This document shows positions 60,074 to 64,000 of a stretch of 64,000 bases of DNA, one piece after another. Made by a program: the position numbers and the translations under genes. Origin of the DNA: Pedobacter sp. HDW13 (GTDB lineage Bacteria > Bacteroidota > Bacteroidia > Sphingobacteriales > Sphingobacteriaceae); NCBI RefSeq assembly GCF_011303555.1, contig NZ_CP049868.1:868001-932000 (forward strand), read 5' to 3'. The notes below the pieces were generated by a model. It was not told the origin of the DNA, searched no databases, and worked only from the letters and a program-made list of their open reading frames with translations. Numbering within the stretch: position 1 is the stretch's first letter; every line of letters begins with the position of its first letter.

Positions 60074-60181
60074 ATGAACAGCTTTGAAGAATATACCTTA
60101 ATTATTGGAGCTATAGCCGTTTTAATCGAAGCGGTAAAATACTTCAAAAAGAATTTCAGATCATGGTTTGAACATGGCTAG
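60074..60181 (+). CDS. possible 35-residue membrane peptide
   Basis: An ATG at 60074 opens a short frame, MNSFEEYTLIIGAIAVLIEA, followed by KYFKKNFRSWFEHG. It has one hydrophobic helix followed by a basic segment, as in many small membrane proteins. Its last four bases overlap the end of the convergent rRNA methyltransferase gene. There is no further proof that it is translated. Confidence 0.4.
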   Translation: MNSFEEYTLIIGAIAVLIEAVKYFKKNFRSWFEHG

Positions 60182-61338
60182 GTTTTGATTAGCCGCGCTA
60201 CAAACATGGTATCAGCTTGATTTTCATACCCTTTTATCAGTTCCATTTTTTCCAGTTCAAGCGGTAACGTATCGGTAAGGTGCTTAACTATAGCTTCATT
60301 TTCTGCTGCAAAGGCCGAACAGGTGATATAAATCAATGGCTTACCAGGTTTAAGGTATTTCACTACATTTTGGGCAATCCCCTTCTGTATCGTCGCAAAC
60401 TGATTGATTTTACGTTCACCGAAAAAAGTCAGCATTTCGGGTGTACGCCCCCAGGTGCCCGAGCCCGTACAAGGTGCATCTAAAATGACCCCGTCAAACT
60501 GATAGTGGTGTAAAACCTGATCGTTATTTTGTAAAAGATCCAGCTCTTTTTTATGGTACTTTTTGATCCCTGCCAGCCGGAAACGTTCATCTAGGTTCAG
60601 GAGCACACTTTCTCTTAAATCGGTTACCAGAAGCTCAATTACGGGCTCAAAGCTATGCAGAAGCAAGGTTTTTCCGCCTGATGCTGCACAGCAATCCCAC
60701 CACTTATCCCATTTATTGGGTTTAAAATATTCGCCTGTATGTTGCGAAGAAAGATCCTGTACCTGATAGCTTCCTTCTTTTAAAATGGTTTCGAGCTTAG
60801 TACCATTAGGCATGGCTAAAGCTGTATCAGAAATGGCATTAATCGGGATATTTTCATCCTCTAATTTAGCAACAATACTGGCCGAATCGGCCGCAGCTAC
60901 CCGGATAAATAAATCAGGCTGCTGAAAGAAAGAAGCAAAAAACAATTCTTTACTTACGCTTTCAGAAAGTGCAGTATGAAATGGATATACTTGTGTTAAA
61001 TCAAATTCAGGGTATTTAGCTTTAACAAGTAAAAGTTTTTCTTCCAGTGCCAATGTAATACTAGCTGCCAAACCCGAAAGATTCTTCTCTACAATCAGGC
61101 TTAGTGTATCGTGGCACAAAAAATCGGCAACACTTAAACGTTCTTCGTTATTGAGTGCAGGCAAGGCTTTTCCTAAACGAAAAAAACTATAAACGTGCCG
61201 GGTAGCCCACCTCCTGTCAGACGAGCCCATTTGCTTATTTTGCTTAAAATAAGCCGGCAGAAACCGATGTAAAGGCAAACTTCCATCGTAACTATTTAAA
61301 ATCTGTTCGAAGGCTCTGATCTGATGGTCTACTCTCAT
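60178..61338 (-). CDS. RsmB-family rRNA m5C methyltransferase
   Basis: The 386-residue enzyme has an N-terminal NusB-like helical region (SDRRWATRHVYSFFRLGKAL). The SAM-binding Rossmann domain shows CCAASGGKT (motif I), VTDLRE, DAPCTGSGTWGR (motif IV with Cys) and ITCSAFAAENE (motif VI with the catalytic Cys). It transfers a methyl group to C5 of a cytosine, probably in 16S rRNA. It is shorter than E. coli RsmB but normal for Bacteroidota members. It ends convergently against a small frame. Confidence 0.9.
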   Translation of the reverse strand: MRVDHQIRAFEQILNSYDGSLPLHRFLPAYFKQNKQMGSSDRRWATRHVYSFFRLGKALPALNNEERLSVADFLCHDTLSLIVEKNLSGLAASITLALEEKLLLVKAKYPEFDLTQVYPFHTALSESVSKELFFASFFQQPDLFIRVAAADSASIVAKLEDENIPINAISDTALAMPNGTKLETILKEGSYQVQDLSSQHTGEYFKPNKWDKWWDCCAASGGKTLLLHSFEPVIELLVTDLRESVLLNLDERFRLAGIKKYHKKELDLLQNNDQVLHHYQFDGVILDAPCTGSGTWGRTPEMLTFFGERKINQFATIQKGIAQNVVKYLKPGKPLIYITCSAFAAENEAIVKHLTDTLPLELEKMELIKGYENQADTMFVARLIKT

Positions 61339-61365
61339 GTATGATAAAATGGAAGAAATTAAGGT

Positions 61366-62580
61366 TTACTCAACAATGTTTAAGGTAAAGTTTTTAAACC
61401 TCAATAACATTAAACTGGTGTTAATATAGCCTAATTTTTCATCATGGATAAACGAAAAATTATTATGCAAACCTTTATAACGGTCTTTTACAATATAATC
61501 TTTGTAATCTTCGCCGTAGGTAGCAAGCAAACGGCCAAAATAGTAGGCAATATCGAAACCTTTAAAGGCATACTCTCCTGGCTCAAAGCCATATTTATAG
61601 CGATATTTTTTAATAAATGAGGTTACTGCACTATTTTTATAATCAATTTTGTAAGATGAACTGACGATAGTATTCAAATCCTGCATTTTATCGGTCGGAT
61701 AGTTTTGTTTTACCCAATTGGGATGACCGAACAGGGCTATACTATAACCACCTGCCGGAAGATGCTTTAATTTGTACAGTTTTTCGATAGTAGGCAGTAC
61801 AAAGGCACGATCGGAAGAAGTTACCACCACTGCGTATTGTTTACCCTTAATCATTTTGGTTTCGAAAGCATAAGCCGAAGCATACTCCTGCACTGTAAAT
61901 TTAGTATTAGCCTGAAAATAATTCCTGATGGGGGCACCAAATTGTTCATCTTCGGTTTTCCGTGGATTGATGAGCACTACAATGGTACTGGCAGGGTTAA
62001 AGTTTTTGGCAATGTAAGCGCTTATTTTTTTTGCATGGAGATCGATATTGTTTACAATAGAGATCAGGTTCGGGTTGTTAAAATCGGCTGGTTGCGAAGC
62101 AGCCAATGGAGAAACCACCAACGCATTGTTTTCTTTCGAATAAGCAGAAATATATTTCAATCCTTCCGGAAAAACAGGGCCAATAATTAAATTACTCTGC
62201 TTAAAGCGATCGTTCTTATACAACGAAGCAATATGTGCGTTATCATCTTCGGTATCAAAAACATTAAGTTTAAAGTTTAAACCCTGTGCTGCTGCTGAAT
62301 CCAGGCCCAGTTTAAAGCCCTGATAAAAATCGATGGGCATGGCATATTTTTCAATCTCTGCTTTGGTAGCCGTTTTTAAATTCAGTTCGCTTAACTTAAA
62401 CGGAACCAATAAGGAAACACTGGCACCCTGCGCAAACTTTTTAACAGGCTTTTTATCAATCGCTTTTTCATTCTCGACAGGTTTTGCCGGTTCAGGCTTA
62501 GGGGTTTTAATTTTAGGCGAACATGCCGCTAAAACTAACGCAGACCAAACCAGTAATCCATAAACCTTTTTGAAATTCAT
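61366..62580 (-). CDS. PBP1-fold (ABC-type substrate-binding-like) lipoprotein
   Basis: The 404-residue protein has a lipoprotein signal ending LVLAAC (Cys20), a Pro/Lys-rich linker and a type-I periplasmic-binding fold. The fold includes VSLLVPFKLSEL, FYQGFKLGLDSAAAQG, NLIIGPVFPEG and VVVTSSDRAFVLPTIEKL. Such proteins in Bacteroidota often lack transporter partners and may act near peptidoglycan, as LpoA does; that is inference. ATG at 62580 is chosen because it starts the signal peptide. It lies downstream of guaA, separated by a terminator-like hairpin. Confidence 0.85.
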   Translation of the reverse strand: MNFKKVYGLLVWSALVLAACSPKIKTPKPEPAKPVENEKAIDKKPVKKFAQGASVSLLVPFKLSELNLKTATKAEIEKYAMPIDFYQGFKLGLDSAAAQGLNFKLNVFDTEDDNAHIASLYKNDRFKQSNLIIGPVFPEGLKYISAYSKENNALVVSPLAASQPADFNNPNLISIVNNIDLHAKKISAYIAKNFNPASTIVVLINPRKTEDEQFGAPIRNYFQANTKFTVQEYASAYAFETKMIKGKQYAVVVTSSDRAFVLPTIEKLYKLKHLPAGGYSIALFGHPNWVKQNYPTDKMQDLNTIVSSSYKIDYKNSAVTSFIKKYRYKYGFEPGEYAFKGFDIAYYFGRLLATYGEDYKDYIVKDRYKGLHNNFSFIHDEKLGYINTSLMLLRFKNFTLNIVE

Positions 62581-62600
62581 ACCTATCGTTTTTAACAAAA

Positions 62601-62635
62601 TATGCTAGCAAAGTTTATTCCACCTTGCTAGCATA
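62601..62635 (-). terminator. guaA terminator
   Basis: Perfect 11-bp stem TATGCTAGCAA/TTGCTAGCATA, 57 bases beyond the guaA stop on the minus strand. The T tract is short and interrupted. Confidence 0.65.
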
Positions 62636-62691
62636 ATCATATTATTTACATAAAGACTCCTGACTAAAGACTCAGGAACCCAGACTAAATG

Positions 62692-64000
62692 CTATTCCCA
62701 CTCAATAGTTGCCGGTGGCTTAGAGCTAATATCGTATACCACCCTGTTAATCCCCTTCACCTTGTTAATAATTTCGTTCGAAATTTTAGCCAATACAGGG
62801 TAAGGTAAGTGGCACCAATCCGCTGTCATACCATCAAGCGATTCTACAGCTCTCAAAGCAATTACGTTTTCGTAAGTACGCTCATCGCCCATCACACCAA
62901 CTGATCTTACTGGCAAAAAGATTGCCCCTGCCTGCCAAACCTGATCGTAAAGACCTGCTTCTTTTAAGTTATCAATATAAATTTTATCAGCATCCTGTAA
63001 AATAGCCACTTTTTCGGCAGTTACCTCACCAATAATACGGATACCTAAACCTGGTCCCGGGAAAGGGTGACGACCTAAAATAAACGATTCTAAACCTAAT
63101 GCAGTACCTACTCTTCTTACTTCATCTTTAAACAAAGTTTTAAGCGGCTCTACCACTTTAAGTTTCATAAAGTCTGGTAAACCACCCACATTGTGGTGAG
63201 ACTTGATGGTTGCCGAAGGGCCCTTTACCGATACAGATTCGATAATATCAGGATAGATTGTACCTTGAGCTAACCATTTTACATCTTGGATCAAATGCGA
63301 TTCTTCATCAAATACCTCGATAAATACGCGACCAATGATTTTACGTTTTTGCTCCGGATCTTCTACTCCAGCCAGCTGGCTTAAGAATTTATCCTTTGCA
63401 TCAACACCTTTAATGTTTAAGCCAAAGTCTTTATATTGTTCTAAAACACTTTCATATTCGTTTTTACGCAATAAACCATTATCAACAAATATACAATGTA
63501 GGTTTGTACCAATAGCCTTATGCAATAATACAGCAGCAACACTACTATCAACACCTCCAGAAAGGGCTAAAACAACTTTGTCATTACCTACTGTAGCTTT
63601 AATATCGGCAATTGTAGTTTCAACAAACGCTGCTGAAGTCCAATCCTGGCTGCAACCACAAATATCAACAAGGAAGTTTTCTAGAAGGATCTTTCCATCA
63701 ATACTGTGTGTTACCTCAGGGTGGAACTGAATGGCATAAGTATCAGAATCTTTAATGTGGTAAGCGGCAACCCTTACACTATCGGTACTGGCAATCAGCT
63801 CAAAATTATCCGGAATGCTGGTAATGGTATCGCCATGACTCATCCACACCTGCGAATCGATGTTAATGCCTTTAAATAATTTGTTTTCCTGATTAACAAA
63901 GTTAAGGTTTGCACGGCCATACTCGCGTGTTGAAGAAGGCTGTACATCGCCACCAGAATGTTGAGCAATGTATTGTGCACCATAACAAACAGCCAGTAAA
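62692..64000 (-). CDS. guaA: GMP synthase, N-terminus beyond window end
   Basis: This enzyme converts XMP, glutamine and ATP into GMP. The frame is open from the window edge. The first visible residues contain the glutaminase nucleophile Cys in [12 protein letters not shown], then triad members His and Glu in QFHPEVTHS. The ATP-pyrophosphatase P-loop [16 protein letters not shown], the [15 protein letters not shown] loop and the dimerisation ending KPPATIEWE follow. About 436 of the usual ~510 residues are present; only the first part of the glutaminase domain is missing. Confidence 0.95.
   Translation of the reverse strand, partial: LLAVCYGAQYIAQHSGGDVQPSSTREYGRANLNFVNQENKLFKGINIDSQVWMSHGDTITSIPDNFELIASTDSVRVAAYHIKDSDTYAIQFHPEVTHSIDGKILLENFLVDICGCSQDWTSAAFVETTIADIKATVGNDKVVLALSGGVDSSVAAVLLHKAIGTNLHCIFVDNGLLRKNEYESVLEQYKDFGLNIKGVDAKDKFLSQLAGVEDPEQKRKIIGRVFIEVFDEESHLIQDVKWLAQGTIYPDIIESVSVKGPSATIKSHHNVGGLPDFMKLKVVEPLKTLFKDEVRRVGTALGLESFILGRHPFPGPGLGIRIIGEVTAEKVAILQDADKIYIDNLKEAGLYDQVWQAGAIFLPVRSVGVMGDERTYENVIALRAVESLDGMTADWCHLPYPVLAKISNEIINKVKGINRVVYDISSKPPATIEWE

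Overview
The window comes from a Bacteroidota genome, most likely Sphingobacteriaceae and probably Pedobacter or a close relative. Three things support this. The 16S rRNA 3' end reads GGAATACCTCCTTT. Many genes are preceded by the Bacteroidota sigma-A promoter (TTG, about 19 nt, TAnnTTTG) rather than by Shine-Dalgarno sites. The gene content includes bamD-rpoZ-coaBC-porD, a fused isobutyryl-CoA mutase, carboxypeptidase-regulatory-domain barrel proteins and DUF4468. The assignment is from pattern recognition only; no search was run.

Layout. 1-10.6 kb: a truncated secreted protein gene (minus), then folC, a PafA-type alkaline phosphatase, a VOC protein, icmF translationally coupled to a PqqB-like metallo-hydrolase, and a convergent acyl-ACP desaturase. 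10.9-16.9 kb: a complete rRNA operon on the minus strand (16S, tRNA-Ile, tRNA-Ala, 23S, 5S) with a strong terminator and three tandem promoters that all match the consensus exactly. 17.5-25.6 kb: the envelope/housekeeping cluster bamD-rpoZ-coaBC-porD and then recN, with a BlaI/M56-peptidase regulatory pair between porD and recN. 25.7-31 kb: two paralogous carboxypeptidase-regulatory-like secreted proteins, a PA0069-type radical SAM protein, an ATP-grasp protein, a REP-like element and a CAP-domain lipoprotein. 31-46 kb: clpC, a large MscS-family channel, a CsgG-like secreted protein, ettA, two small membrane proteins, an SGNH hydrolase, an outer-membrane barrel protein with a DUF1456 protein, and a DEAD-box helicase. 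46.5-54 kb: YkuK-like and SRPBCC proteins, a DUF4468 protein, an amt-porin pair, a TIGR01212 radical SAM protein and an amino-acid permease. 54-64 kb: a membrane pyrophosphatase, a second permease, an OprP-like porin, MarC, an RsmB-type rRNA methyltransferase, a PBP1-like lipoprotein and guaA (cut by the window end).

Most of the window is ordinary chromosomal core. I saw no CRISPR array, prophage, transposase or recognisable defence system. The most notable signals are these. (1) Five conserved protein genes (coaBC, the M56 peptidase, the PA0069 radical SAM gene, the SGNH hydrolase and an APC permease) each carry a frameshift that one extra base in a short homopolymer would repair, and tRNA-Ala lacks one G of its acceptor stem in the same way. 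This looks like systematic homopolymer under-calling rather than gene decay. (2) The rRNA operon has a triplicated promoter module. (3) The blaI promoter is overlapped by two identical-plan TACGAA-N4-TTCGTA palindromes. (4) A short repeat-like sequence is translated in frame inside icmF. (5) The M56 peptidase carries a 60-bp (20-residue) tandem repeat.
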